Shown: positions 1 to 8,692 of the stretch, piece by piece
Layout: every line of letters starts with the position of its first letter
How positions within the stretch are numbered: the stretch's first letter is position 1
DNA from: Pseudomonas putida
GTDB taxonomy: Bacteria; Pseudomonadota; Gammaproteobacteria; Pseudomonadales; Pseudomonadaceae
Assembly: GCF_028682175.1 (NCBI RefSeq)
Contig: NZ_JANHKS010000003.1
Span: 1-64,000, forward strand
DNA: 64,000 nt
Direction: 5' to 3'
Made by a program: the position numbers and the translations under genes
The notes under the pieces: model-generated
Told to the model about the DNA's origin: nothing
The model's input: the letters and a program-made list of their open reading frames with translations, nothing else
The model's database searches: none

Positions 1-16
1 GATCTTGAGACCGCCC

Positions 17-41
17 CCGCCGGCAAGCCCGGCTGCTACGG
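17..41. repeat. REP half-site, class GTAGCAG/GCCGGCAAG
   Basis: A single arm of the REP class whose full form pairs CGTAGCAGCACGGCTTGCCG with its reverse complement. The matching left arm is outside the window or absent. Confidence 0.6.
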
Positions 42-82
42 GTCCTGTGTGAACGCCAATTTCACGCCAACCTCGATCCCCC

Positions 83-169
83 GTAGGAGCGCGCTTGCCC
101 GCGACAGCGTCAGGTCAGACACCACGATGCCGAATGACCCACCGCGGTCGCGGGCAAGCGCGCTCCTAC
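83..169. repeat. REPIN, class GTAGGAGCGCGCTTGCCCGCGA
   Basis: Two inverted 22-bp arms (83-104 and 148-169) surround a 43-bp unique centre. The same arms return at about 19.4 kb and 39.0 kb. It lies beyond the 3' end of the leftward porin gene, the usual extragenic position. Confidence 0.85.
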
Positions 170-198
170 GGCCTTTGGCCAGAATCACACCGCAAACC

Positions 199-221
199 CC
201 GTAGCGGCCTGGCTTGCCGGA
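199..221. repeat. degenerate REP half-site next to the porin stop
   Basis: The stretch CCGTAGCGGCCTGGCTTGCC resembles the left arm of the GTAGCAG class with a few changes. It ends 9 bases before the porin stop codon. Confidence 0.45.
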
Positions 222-229
222 GATGGGGT

Positions 230-1408
230 CTAGAAGTAATACCCCACGTTCACGTACACCTGGTTTTCCCACTGGTTGCTGCCGCCGGCGCCCAGGCTCT
301 GGGCGTAGTCGCTGCCGCCGATGTAGGGATCGTTCTTGCCGATCAGCCATTCGGTGGCAACCCACAGTTTGCTCACCGAGAACGAGCTGCCGAGGATGAC
401 CCGCTGGGAATCCTCGAAACCTGAAGCGGACTTCTGATAGGCGCTGTAGTTGGCGTACAGCTTGACCCCACTGATCTGGTCGAACAGGTACTTGCCACTC
501 ACGTCATAGCTCAGGTCGGCGACGTACAGGTTGGCGCGGCTGGCGACGTTGTAGGTGCCGTCGTAGCCGCCAAACGTCACCACCTGGTCAGTGCCGGGGT
601 TGCGCGGCGACATCTGCTGGCGCGCCGCCTGCAATTGCACGCCCCACGGGCCGTTCTTGCCGATGTAGTGCACGGCCACCGCGTTGCGTCGGCCGTCGCG
701 GTCGGTGTCGTTGTTTTCCAGTGTCGAGGTCAGGCCCGACACGCCGACTTCAGAGGTCCAGGGCCCGACATCCAGCGCCTTGGCCACCCGCAGCACGACG
801 GTATTGCGTTCCTGGTTGTCGCTGCCATCCGCCACATAACTGTCGGCCTGGGAAACGACGCTGGAGTAAGTGCGGCCATGGCTGGTGCCCTTGCCTTGCC
901 ACGCGGGACGTACGTAGTAGCCGGCCTGAATGTTCCAGTCGCCGTGCTGCTGGATGTACTTGGCCCCCATTTCCTCGACGTCTTCCAGGCCCACCACGTT
1001 GCCGAGGGTCTCGAAAAACGTGCTGCCAAAATACGGCTGCAAGCCGAACGGTACCTGATTGAGCCCCACCTGAATCTGCTGCTCGGGGTTGAACTTGTAG
1101 CCTACCCAGGCGTATTCCGGGAACGACACATCGCCCACGTGCTTGGTGTATTTGTACGGATAGGAGTGACCATAGAAACGGTACTTGGCCGCACCGATCC
1201 AGCTGTCGGAGGTGTACTTGGCGGTGAGGAAGACCGTGTCGAAGTTGAACTTCTGGATGTCGCGGTCCGGGTCGTAATCCCAGCGCGCACGGATGGCGCC
1301 GCCAAGGTCCAGATGGTCGGTGACCTGCACGGCCATCGCCGGCGAACAGCAGACACACAGAAGGGTGAAGCACGAAGCAGACAGCCGCAGGGAAGTGCAG
1401 GAAGGCAT
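230..1408 (-). CDS. outer-membrane porin-like protein
   Basis: A 392-residue protein, probably an outer-membrane beta-barrel. The start at 1408 is preceded by GAGAGCG and begins a clear signal peptide (cleavage after SPAMA, about residue 26). The mature part is rich in alternating aromatic/polar strands and ends in GYYF with a terminal Phe, the usual signature for barrel insertion. I do not recognise the exact porin family. It is transcribed away from the LysR gene at 1601, and the space between carries a 32-bp element that recurs before the aldehyde dehydrogenase. It therefore probably takes up the substrate of the 2.7-8.7 kb enzymes. An in-frame upstream start would add 28 residues before the signal peptide and is less likely. 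Confidence 0.75.
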   Translation of the reverse strand: MPSCTSLRLSASCFTLLCVCCSPAMAVQVTDHLDLGGAIRARWDYDPDRDIQKFNFDTVFLTAKYTSDSWIGAAKYRFYGHSYPYKYTKHVGDVSFPEYAWVGYKFNPEQQIQVGLNQVPFGLQPYFGSTFFETLGNVVGLEDVEEMGAKYIQQHGDWNIQAGYYVRPAWQGKGTSHGRTYSSVVSQADSYVADGSDNQERNTVVLRVAKALDVGPWTSEVGVSGLTSTLENNDTDRDGRRNAVAVHYIGKNGPWGVQLQAARQQMSPRNPGTDQVVTFGGYDGTYNVASRANLYVADLSYDVSGKYLFDQISGVKLYANYSAYQKSASGFEDSQRVILGSSFSVSKLWVATEWLIGKNDPYIGGSDYAQSLGAGGSNQWENQVYVNVGYYF

Positions 1409-1468
1409 GGAACGCTCTCGCTTGTTTTTATTAGATGGCGCGCAGTCTTGTGATCCTGCCTGCAATCG

Positions 1469-1500
1469 ACAAACGATAAATTGTCCGGGCAAACCTTCAT
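1469..1500 (-). promoter_or_regulatory. 32-bp promoter/operator element upstream of porin
   Basis: Read on the minus strand, this element matches positions 2580-2611 at 25 of 32 bases, with shared blocks GGTTTGCC or TGTTTGCC and ATCGTTTGT. It ends 60 bases before the porin start; the other copy ends 63 bases before the aldehyde dehydrogenase start. Conserved sequence and spacing argue for a common regulator, most simply the LysR protein encoded between them. Confidence 0.6.
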
Positions 1501-1600
1501 CAAATGCATGTTACTGGGCGGAAAGTGGCGCAGGGCTCTGGCGGAGCCGGGTGGCGCCGTGGGATATTCGCCGCGTTTTCTGCCCGACCGAGAGCGACAC

Positions 1601-2542
1601 ATGAAGCGCAAAATGCCCGGCCTCAACGCCCTGAAGGCTTTTGAAGTGGCCGGCAGCACCGGCAGTTTTACCCGCGCCGCCGAGCTGTTGAACGTGACCC
1701 AGAGCGCGGTCAGCCGGCAGGTTCGCCAACTGGAAGAGCAGTTGGGCGAAACCCTGCTGGAGCGCCGACACCATCATCTGGACCTGACCAGCGCCGGTCG
1801 GGTGCTGTTGCGTGCCTTGCACCAGTCCTTCGACAAGATCGAGATGACCGTGCGCAGCCTGCAACAGAAATCCCACTCCAATCGCCTGCGCATCAACGCG
1901 CCGCCCACCTTCACCAGCCGCTGGCTGATGCCGCGCCTGGGCCGCTTGCGCGAGCAGCACCCGGAGCTGGAACTGAGCATCAGCACCCGCTTGCAGGACA
2001 GCCTGGCGGAAACCAGCGTGCTCGACTGCGCGATCCGTTTCGGCAATGGCGAGTGGGACGGGCTGGACAGCTCGCTGCTGTTTCAGGAGCGGCATGTGGC
2101 GGTCTGCGCGCCGTCATTACTCGCTCGTGAATCCAGCGAGGAGGGTGTGGATTTCAACCGCATGACCTTGCTCCACGTACTGGCCAGCGAGGACCAGCGC
2201 TACCTGACCTGGAAACACTGGCTCGATGCCGCGCGCATCCACGGCGTCGATACCCAGGGCGGCTACGAGTTCGACCTGCTGGACCTGGCGATCCGCGCGG
2301 CCACCGAGGGACTGGGCATTACTATCGCCGACTGGCACATGGTGGTGCCGGAACTGGCCGCCGGCGAGTTGACCCAGGTGCTCAACGTGCATGTCGAGGG
2401 GCATCAGTCGTACTGGCTGGTGACCCGCCCCGAGCAGGATCTGCCGCAATTGCAGGCGTTCGGGCAGTGGCTGCAGGAAGAAATCTGGCTCAGCCAGCGC
2501 CAGCTCGAACCGTCTACGGCGGCCCTTACATCGATTCCGTGA
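1601..2542 (+). CDS. LysR-family transcriptional regulator (GcvA-like)
   Basis: A 313-residue LysR protein. The winged helix-turn-helix covers about residues 5-63 (SFTRAAELLNVTQSAVSRQV is the recognition helix region), followed by a two-lobed effector domain from about residue 92. The pattern of the N-terminus (PGLNALKAFEVAG) is that of the GcvA/AmpR subgroup. The start at 1601 places the helix-turn-helix at the normal distance from the N-terminus; an upstream in-frame start would add 40 unrelated residues. It is divergent from the porin and upstream of the aldehyde dehydrogenase, and both of those have the same promoter element, so it likely controls both. The inducer is unknown. Confidence 0.85.
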   Translation: MKRKMPGLNALKAFEVAGSTGSFTRAAELLNVTQSAVSRQVRQLEEQLGETLLERRHHHLDLTSAGRVLLRALHQSFDKIEMTVRSLQQKSHSNRLRINAPPTFTSRWLMPRLGRLREQHPELELSISTRLQDSLAETSVLDCAIRFGNGEWDGLDSSLLFQERHVAVCAPSLLARESSEEGVDFNRMTLLHVLASEDQRYLTWKHWLDAARIHGVDTQGGYEFDLLDLAIRAATEGLGITIADWHMVVPELAAGELTQVLNVHVEGHQSYWLVTRPEQDLPQLQAFGQWLQEEIWLSQRQLEPSTAALTSIP

Positions 2543-2579
2543 CCGAACGGGGAGGGTGTCGGGCAGTAACCTGCGTTTT

Positions 2580-2611
2580 ATGAATGTTTGCCGGTGTAAT
2601 AAATCGTTTGT
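2580..2611 (+). promoter_or_regulatory. 32-bp promoter/operator element upstream of aldehyde dehydrogenase
   Basis: This copy matches 1469-1500 (minus strand) at 25 of 32 positions. Inside it, GTTTG occurs twice with a 20-bp period, about two helical turns, compatible with a LysR-type tetramer site. It sits 63 bases before the start codon at 2675. Confidence 0.6.
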
Positions 2612-2674
2612 GGCCGCCGTTGCGGATGACAAGACTGATCGTCATTCGGATAAAAACAACGGTGGACGCCCCAC

Positions 2675-4099
2675 ATGCGACTCGAACGAAATTTCATCAA
2701 CGGCCAGTTTGTCGAGCCTGCCGACAGCGCGCAGATCGCCGTGTACAACCCGGCCACCGAAGCGCTGGTCGGTCACGTCCCGGCGGCCACCTCCGGGCAG
2801 GCACTGGCTGCGGTGGATGCCGCTGCCGCTGCGCAGAAAACCTGGGGCGGCCTGACCAGCATCGAGCGCGGTGAACACCTGCGTGCCCTGGCCGATGCCC
2901 TGGATGCCTGCGCAGAAAACATTGGTGCAGCGCTGGCCGCCGAATCCGGCAAGAGCGTCGCCGACGCCAGTAACGAAGCGCGCTATGCCGCGCAGATCAC
3001 CCGCTACCACGCCGAATGGGCACGCCGCATCGAAGGCGAGATCATTCCCAGCGACACCCCCAACGAGAACCTGCTCCTGCAACGCCAGCCCATTGGCGTG
3101 GTGGCGGCGCTGATTCCGTTCAACTACCCGGTCTACACCCTGCTGCGCAAGATCGCCCCGGCGCTGATCGCAGGCAACACCGTGGTGGTGCGCCCGAGCA
3201 ACAACACGCCGATTTCGGCCTTTGAAATCGCCAGGGCCGTCGAGCAATCGGGCATCCCGGCTGGCGTCATCAACATCCTGACCATGGACCACGCCACTGC
3301 GGCCAGCCTTTGCACACACAAGGCCGTGGGCATGATTACCCTGACCGGCAGCGTCAAGGCCGGGCGCATCGTGCTCGACTACTGCAAGGAAAACATCGCC
3401 AAGCCGTCGCTGGAACTGGGCGGCAAGACCCCGGCGATCATCGAGCCGGACGCTGATCTGGAAAAGGCCGCCAGCGACATCATCGCCTCCAAGACCACCC
3501 ACTGCGGCCAGTTGTGCACAGCGGTGGAGCGTGTCTACGTTCATGAAAGCGTGCACGACCAATTCCTCGCCCTGCTCAAGGCCAAAATCTCTGCCGTCGC
3601 CTACGGTGACCGCGCCGAGGATGCCTCGCGCATGGGCCCGCTGGTCAGTGCCAGCGCGCAACAGAACATTCACGCCATGGTCGAGCGTGCCATCGGCGAA
3701 GGCGCGGTGCTGGAGGCGGGCGGCGTGCTACCGGTCGGCAAGGGCCATTTCTATCCGCCGACGCTGCTGAGCAACTGCCGCCAGGACATGGAAATCGTCC
3801 AGGAAGAAATCTTTGGCCCGGTGCTGCCGGTGCTCAAGTACCGCGACATCGACCAGGCGCTGGCGTTTGCCAACGATCATCAGTTCGGCCTGTCGTCGGT
3901 GCTCTATACCGAGAATTACCGCACGGCGATGAAAGTCGGCAATGCCATCGAAGCCGGCGAGCTGTACGTCAATCGCACGCCGGCCGATCCGTACCAGGGC
4001 TTTCACGCCGGCTGGAAACGCTCGGGTCTGGGTGGCGATGACGGCAAGCACGGCATGCTCGAATTCACCCAGACCCGCCTGGTGGTCATGAAGTACTAG
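2675..4099 (+). CDS. NAD(P)-dependent aldehyde dehydrogenase (lactaldehyde dehydrogenase-like)
   Basis: A 474-residue member of the aldehyde dehydrogenase superfamily, oxidising an aldehyde to the acid in the cytoplasm. Visible catalytic residues are N150 (PFNYP), E247 (LELGGK) and C281 (CGQLCTA). The GQxC context and the ending QTRLVVMKY are like AldA-type lactaldehyde/glycolaldehyde dehydrogenases. It is the first gene of a co-directional set with an MFS carrier, an MR/MLE enzyme and a GMC oxidoreductase. It could oxidise the aldehyde made by the GMC enzyme. The specific substrate is not readable from the sequence. Confidence 0.88.
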   Translation: MRLERNFINGQFVEPADSAQIAVYNPATEALVGHVPAATSGQALAAVDAAAAAQKTWGGLTSIERGEHLRALADALDACAENIGAALAAESGKSVADASNEARYAAQITRYHAEWARRIEGEIIPSDTPNENLLLQRQPIGVVAALIPFNYPVYTLLRKIAPALIAGNTVVVRPSNNTPISAFEIARAVEQSGIPAGVINILTMDHATAASLCTHKAVGMITLTGSVKAGRIVLDYCKENIAKPSLELGGKTPAIIEPDADLEKAASDIIASKTTHCGQLCTAVERVYVHESVHDQFLALLKAKISAVAYGDRAEDASRMGPLVSASAQQNIHAMVERAIGEGAVLEAGGVLPVGKGHFYPPTLLSNCRQDMEIVQEEIFGPVLPVLKYRDIDQALAFANDHQFGLSSVLYTENYRTAMKVGNAIEAGELYVNRTPADPYQGFHAGWKRSGLGGDDGKHGMLEFTQTRLVVMKY

Positions 4100-4104
4100 A
4101 CGCG

Positions 4105-4245
4105 AGCCGCAAGCCTCAAGCTTCAAGCTGCAAGAAAAAGCGCATCGCGTTTAAGCAGCGGTAAGTGACAACCTGCAAAGTACAAGGCAAAAGCACACCA
4201 CAGACTGCTTTAACTTGTAGCTTGCCGCTTGAAGCTTGCCGCAGC
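4105..4245. repeat. REPIN of the CAAGCTTCAAGCTGCAAG class
   Basis: Left arm near 4107-4134 (GCCGCAAGCCTCAAGCTTCA onward) and inverted right arm near 4213-4244 (CTTGTAGCTTGCCGCTTGAA onward) flank about 75 bases of unique DNA. It fills most of the gap between the aldehyde dehydrogenase and the MFS gene, so these two may be separate transcripts or be uncoupled by the hairpin. Confidence 0.7.
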
Positions 4246-4269
4246 ACCCCATAACAAAAACTAAAATTG

Positions 4270-4288
4270 CCCCTCGTACGCCGAGGGG
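4270..4288 (+). promoter_or_regulatory. perfect hairpin in the leader of the MFS gene
   Basis: CCCCTCG and CGAGGGG pair around a 5-base loop, ending 16 bases before the start codon at 4305. There is no U-tract after it, so it is not a standard terminator. The position close to the ribosome-binding site (GAGG at 4293) suggests an mRNA structure that protects or tunes translation of the transporter. Confidence 0.5.
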
Positions 4289-4304
4289 TGCTGAGGTTCT
4301 TCAA

Positions 4305-5624
4305 ATGTCCAAGCCTGCTTCTGTCGCGGCCGCTGTTCAGAATCCTGCCGCCTCTGTCGCCAAGAGCGACAAAGCCACCCGTTACCTGCAACTGATGCTG
4401 CTGGTGCTGGCCGCCGGAGCGATCTATCCGATCCTCTACCTGCGCCAGGTCTACCAGACCACCATGCTCGAAGTGTTCCAGATCAACCACAGCGAGCTGG
4501 GTTACCTGTACTCGATGCTGGGCACGATTTTCCTCATCAGCTACCTGCCAAGCGGTTGGCTGGCTGACCGCATCGCGCCACGTTTCCTGATTTTCTTCTC
4601 GCTGGTGGCCACCGGCGCCCTGGGCCTGTGGTACTCCACCGTGCCGTCGATGACGGGCCTGATGATTATCTTCGGCTGCTGGGGCCTGACCACCGGCCTG
4701 ACCTTCTGGGCCTCGGTGCTCAAGCGGGTGAAGATGATCGCGCAGCATTCCGAGCAGGGTCGTTTCTTTGGCATTCTCGATGGCGGTCGCGGTCTGGTGG
4801 AAGCCTTGCTGGCGACCGTCGCGCTGGGCCTCTTCGCCTACGCCATCGGCACCGGCGGTCAGACGGCAGCCGAAGGTTTCCGCCATGTCGTGTACCTGTA
4901 TTCGTTCATCTGCATCGGCCTGGGTTGCCTGCTGGTGCTGGTCAAGGACCCGAAATCAGTCGCCGCCGAAGCCTCGGCCACCGATGAAAAGCACAACCTG
5001 TTCAAGGATCTCGCCACTCTGGTGAAGATCCCTGAATTGTGGCTGGTCACGGCCATCGTGTTCTGCGGTTACCACATCTTCTGGGCCACCTACAGCTTCT
5101 CAGACTACCTGCAAGGCAGCGGCATGACCGCAGTCATGGCCGGCACCATCACCACCATCAAATTGTGGATGCGCCCGGTGGGCGGCATCGGCGGCGGCTG
5201 GCTGGGCGACAAGTATTCGAATATCTCGGTGCTGATCGTCGCGCTGGCCCTGGCCACCCTGGCGATGGCGGGCCTTGTGCTGTTCCCGGCCTTCAACAAC
5301 CTGGGCCTTTTGGTGGTGACGGTGATTTTCATCGGCCTTATGACCTACGCCATCCGCGGCCTGTACTGGGCGATTCTCGACACCTGCAACATTCCGCTGC
5401 GTATCACGGGCCTGGCCATCGGCATCGTCTCGGTGGTCGGTTACCTGCCTGACACCTTCATTCCGCTGATCAACGGCTACCTCACCGAGCACTACCCGGG
5501 AGCCGCCGGTTACCAGCTGTATTTCAGCTACATCGCTTTCGTCGGCCTGATCGGCACCCTGGCAGCGCTGACGCTGCGGGCGCGGATCCGTCGCTCTTCC
5601 CTATCCAAGCTTTCCAACGTCTAA
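4305..5624 (+). CDS. major facilitator superfamily transporter
   Basis: A 439-residue membrane carrier with about 12 hydrophobic segments starting near residue 26. The A-motif-like loop SGWLADRIAPRF sits between segments 2 and 3 and GGWLGDKYS in the second half. The overall look is that of the organic-anion/sugar-phosphate branch of the superfamily. The start at 4305 has GAGG eight bases upstream. An in-frame upstream start at 4236 would run through the hairpin and add a non-conserved leader. It lies between an aldehyde dehydrogenase and a sugar-acid-type dehydratase, so it probably imports the acid or polyol these enzymes use. Confidence 0.82.
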   Translation: MSKPASVAAAVQNPAASVAKSDKATRYLQLMLLVLAAGAIYPILYLRQVYQTTMLEVFQINHSELGYLYSMLGTIFLISYLPSGWLADRIAPRFLIFFSLVATGALGLWYSTVPSMTGLMIIFGCWGLTTGLTFWASVLKRVKMIAQHSEQGRFFGILDGGRGLVEALLATVALGLFAYAIGTGGQTAAEGFRHVVYLYSFICIGLGCLLVLVKDPKSVAAEASATDEKHNLFKDLATLVKIPELWLVTAIVFCGYHIFWATYSFSDYLQGSGMTAVMAGTITTIKLWMRPVGGIGGGWLGDKYSNISVLIVALALATLAMAGLVLFPAFNNLGLLVVTVIFIGLMTYAIRGLYWAILDTCNIPLRITGLAIGIVSVVGYLPDTFIPLINGYLTEHYPGAAGYQLYFSYIAFVGLIGTLAALTLRARIRRSSLSKLSNV

Positions 5625-5634
5625 GGTGCCCGAG

Positions 5635-6852
5635 ATGAAAGTCATCGCCCTGGAAACCCATATCGTCGCCGTTCCACCCCCGCACATCGGTGGCATGTAC
5701 TGGATCTTCGTCAAACTCAAGACCGACTGCGGCATTGAAGGCGTCGGTGAGATCTACGCCGCCACCTTCGGCCCCAAGGCCATGCTGCCGATCATCGAGG
5801 ACGTGTTCGAGCGCCACCTGCTCAACCACGACCCGCATCACATCGAGCGCTTCTTCCGCCAGGCCTATTCGAGCGGCTTCACCCAGCGCCCGGACCTGAC
5901 CATGATGGGCGTGGTCAGCGGCCTGGAAATGGCCTGCTGGGACATTATCGGCAAGGCGGCGAACAAGCCGGTCTATGAACTGCTGGGCGGCAAGGTGCAT
6001 GAGCGCCTGCGTTCGTATACCTACCTGTACCCGGTCAACAGCCAGGGCGAGTACGACTACGACGACCCGGACCTGGCTGCCGAGTGCGCCATCGAAAACA
6101 TGAACAAGGGCTTCACCGCGGTGAAGTTCGACCCGGCAGGCCCGTACACCGCGTACTCCGGCCATCAGATCTCGCTGGAAGTGCTGGAACGTTGCGAAAC
6201 CTTCTGCCGCAAGATCCGCGAAGCGGTCGGCAACAAGTGCGACCTGCTGTTCGGCACTCACGGGCAGATGGTGCCGTCTTCGGCGATTCGCCTGGCCAAG
6301 CGTCTGGAGAAATACGACCCGCTGTGGTTTGAAGAGCCGGTGCCGCCTGGGCAGGAAGAAGCCATGGCGCAAGTGGCGGGCAAGACCAGCATCCCGATTG
6401 CAACCGGCGAGCGCCTGACCACCAAGTACGAGTTCCACAAGTTGCTGCAGGCCGGCGGCGCGTCGATCCTGCAAATGAACGTGGCCCGCTGTGGCGGCCT
6501 GCTCGAAGGCAAAAAGATCGCCAGCATGGCCGAGGCGCACTACGCGCAGATCGCTCCGCACCTGTACAACGGCCCGATTGGCGCTGCGGCCAGTTTCCAG
6601 CTGGCAGCCTGCACGCCCAACTTCCTGATCCAGGAAAGCATCGAGACCTGGGGTGGTTTCCACGCCGAGGTCCTGACCAAACCGCTGCAGTGGGAAGACG
6701 GCTACATCATCCCGTCCAGCGAGCCTGGCCTGGGTGTCGAGCTGAACATGGAGGTGGTGCGCGCGCACACGCCGTATACCGGGTCGCGCTTGCATTTGCA
6801 GATGGCTGCGACCCCGGCAGATGTGAAGGATTTTTCACCGGCCAAGGGCTAA
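5635..6852 (+). CDS. mandelate racemase/muconate lactonizing enzyme family (enolase superfamily) dehydratase-like
   Basis: A 405-residue enolase-superfamily enzyme, with an N-terminal capping domain (1-125) and a TIM barrel. The nearest style is the galactonate/mannonate dehydratase branch. Candidate metal ligands are the Glu of WFEEP and the Glu of TGERL; the acid/base His is in APHLY and another (H209) is in FGTHGQ. The position that is Asp in most dehydratases (two before H209) is Gly207. AAGG eight bases before the ATG at 5635 supports that start over a GTG at 5626. It follows the transporter by 10 bases, so they are co-transcribed. Probable role: dehydration of an aldonate-type acid; exact substrate unknown. 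Confidence 0.8.
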   Translation: MKVIALETHIVAVPPPHIGGMYWIFVKLKTDCGIEGVGEIYAATFGPKAMLPIIEDVFERHLLNHDPHHIERFFRQAYSSGFTQRPDLTMMGVVSGLEMACWDIIGKAANKPVYELLGGKVHERLRSYTYLYPVNSQGEYDYDDPDLAAECAIENMNKGFTAVKFDPAGPYTAYSGHQISLEVLERCETFCRKIREAVGNKCDLLFGTHGQMVPSSAIRLAKRLEKYDPLWFEEPVPPGQEEAMAQVAGKTSIPIATGERLTTKYEFHKLLQAGGASILQMNVARCGGLLEGKKIASMAEAHYAQIAPHLYNGPIGAAASFQLAACTPNFLIQESIETWGGFHAEVLTKPLQWEDGYIIPSSEPGLGVELNMEVVRAHTPYTGSRLHLQMAATPADVKDFSPAKG

Positions 6853-6860
6853 CCCCGAAC

Positions 6861-6952
6861 CTGTAGGAGTGAGCTTGCTCGCGATAAGGGTCTTGCACAC
6901 AACATCAAAGTTGAATGACACGACGCAATCGCGAGCAAGCTCACTCCTACAG
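6861..6952. repeat. REPIN, class CTGTAGGAGTGAGCTTGCTCGCGAT
   Basis: Perfect inverted 25-bp-class arms flank about 42 bases. The same class occurs at 36971, 50824 and 56504. It separates the MR/MLE gene from the GMC gene. Confidence 0.88.
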
Positions 6953-7033
6953 GGGCGGTGTCAAGCCAACCCGGCAGTGGCGGGTGGTGGGCAAAGAGCT
7001 TTTTATGAATAACGACTTACGCGGTAACCGTGC

Positions 7034-8692
7034 ATGACATACGACTACATCATCGCTGGCGCTGGCGCCGCAGGTTGCGTTCTGGCCAACCGGCTCTCGG
7101 CATCGGGCCAATACACCGTGCTGCTGCTCGAAGCGGGCGGCAAGGACAGCTCGCTGTGGTTCAAGATCCCGGTGGGCTTCGCCAAAATGTATTACAACCC
7201 CACCTTCAACTGGATGTACTACAGCCAGCCACAGAAGCAGCTGGGCAATCGCGCCATCTACGCCCCGCGCGGCAAGGTGCAGGGTGGTTCCGGCTCGATC
7301 AACGCGATGATCTACGTGCGCGGCCAGGCCCATGACTTCGACGACTGGGCCGCCAACGGCAACGACGGTTGGGGCTTCAAGGACGTACTGCCGTACTTCC
7401 GCAAGCTGGAAAACCACCCGCTCGGCGACACCGAGTACCACGGCGCCAGCGGGCCGATCAGCATCACCCCGATGAAGGGCCAGACGCACCCGATCTGCGA
7501 CGTGTTCCTCGAAGGTTGCGAGCAACTGGGCTACTCGCGCAGCGATGACTTCAACGGCCCGAAATTCGAAGGCGCCGGGCTGTATGACGTCAACACCCGC
7601 AATGGCGAGCGCTGCTCCAGCAGCTTCGCTCACCTGCACCCGGCGCTGGGGCGCAAGAACCTGACGCTCGAGCATTACGCGCTGGTGGACAAGGTGTTGT
7701 TCGATGACCAGGGCAAGCGGGCAGTGGGTGTCGAGATCAGCCAGAACGGGGTCAAGCGCACCTTTGCCGCGCGCAAGGAAGTGATTCTCTGCGCAGGCGC
7801 CGTCGACACGCCAAAGATTCTGCAACTGTCCGGCGTCGCGGATAAAGCGCTGCTGGCCAAGCATGGCATCAAGCCGGTCAAGCACCTGCCAGCGGTGGGG
7901 CAGAACCTGCAGGATCACCTGTGCGTCAGCTACTACTACAAGGCCAATATCCCGACCCTGAACGATCAGCTCAGCTCGCTGTTCGGCCAGGCGCTGCTGG
8001 GCCTCAAGTACCTGTTCACCCGCAAGGGCGCGCTGGCGATGAGCGTCAATCAGGCCGGTGGTTTCTTCCGGGGCAACGACGAGCAGAGCCACCCGAACCT
8101 GCAGCTGTATTTCAACCCGCTGTCCTACCAGATTCCGAAGAACAACAAGGCCAGCCTCAAGCCCGAGCCGTATTCCGGTTTCCTGCTGTGCTTCAACCCG
8201 TGCCGTCCCACCAGTCGCGGGCACATCGAAATCGCTTCGAGCAACCCCCGTGATGCGGCGTTGATCGACCCCAATTACCTGAGCACCCAGAAGGACATCG
8301 ACGAGGTGATCCAGGGCAGTCGCCTGATGCGCAAGATCATGTCGGCGCCTGCGCTCAAGGACATTACGGTGGACGAAGTGCTGCCTGGGCCGGTGGTCGA
8401 GACCGACGAGCAGATGCTGGAATACTTCCGCCACAACTCAGGTTCGATTTATCACCTGTGCGGCTCATGCGCCATGGGTGCCGACGAGCAGACCTCGGTG
8501 GTGGACAAGCGCTTGAAAGTGCATGGCATCGATGGGCTGCGCATCGTCGATGCGTCGATCTTCCCCAACGTGACCTCGGGTAACACCCACGCGGCGGTGC
8601 TGATGGTGGCGGAGAAGGGCGCGGATCTGATTCTGCAGGACGCCGTGGCTGTGTCGGCAAGCGCCGTGCAGGCCTCGCCTCACGCAGCCTAA
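7034..8692 (+). CDS. GMC-family FAD-dependent alcohol oxidoreductase (choline dehydrogenase-like)
   Basis: A 552-residue flavoenzyme of the glucose-methanol-choline family that oxidises an alcohol group. The FAD-binding GAGAAG is at residues 8-13, the GMC signature [15 protein letters not shown] follows near residue 80, and the catalytic pair is H474 (SIYHLCGSC) and N517 (SGNTHAA), matching the His/Asn pair of choline oxidase. No signal peptide, so cytoplasmic. The ribosome-binding site is weak. It closes the catabolic island and could feed the upstream aldehyde dehydrogenase. Its stop overlaps the stop of the convergent agmR gene by 4 bases. Substrate not determinable; annotation as choline dehydrogenase itself is not justified. 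Confidence 0.88.
   Translation: MTYDYIIAGAGAAGCVLANRLSASGQYTVLLLEAGGKDSSLWFKIPVGFAKMYYNPTFNWMYYSQPQKQLGNRAIYAPRGKVQGGSGSINAMIYVRGQAHDFDDWAANGNDGWGFKDVLPYFRKLENHPLGDTEYHGASGPISITPMKGQTHPICDVFLEGCEQLGYSRSDDFNGPKFEGAGLYDVNTRNGERCSSSFAHLHPALGRKNLTLEHYALVDKVLFDDQGKRAVGVEISQNGVKRTFAARKEVILCAGAVDTPKILQLSGVADKALLAKHGIKPVKHLPAVGQNLQDHLCVSYYYKANIPTLNDQLSSLFGQALLGLKYLFTRKGALAMSVNQAGGFFRGNDEQSHPNLQLYFNPLSYQIPKNNKASLKPEPYSGFLLCFNPCRPTSRGHIEIASSNPRDAALIDPNYLSTQKDIDEVIQGSRLMRKIMSAPALKDITVDEVLPGPVVETDEQMLEYFRHNSGSIYHLCGSCAMGADEQTSVVDKRLKVHGIDGLRIVDASIFPNVTSGNTHAAVLMVAEKGADLILQDAVAVSASAVQASPHAA

Noticed and set aside
2642..3673. 343-codon open frame on the minus strand across the aldehyde dehydrogenase
   Set aside because: It is antisense to conserved coding sequence and its translation has the low-complexity Gly/His/Arg/Gln look of GC-rich shadow frames.
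4270..4288. Transcription terminator after the aldehyde dehydrogenase
   Set aside because: The hairpin is perfect but no T-run follows on either strand, and it lies in the leader of the transporter gene.
5524..6795. 423-codon minus-strand frame opposite the MR/MLE gene
   Set aside because: Same reason: antisense shadow with no recognisable motif and no ribosome-binding site.
6947..8434. 495-codon minus-strand frame opposite the GMC gene
   Set aside because: Mirror of conserved FAD-enzyme codons; no domain recognised.
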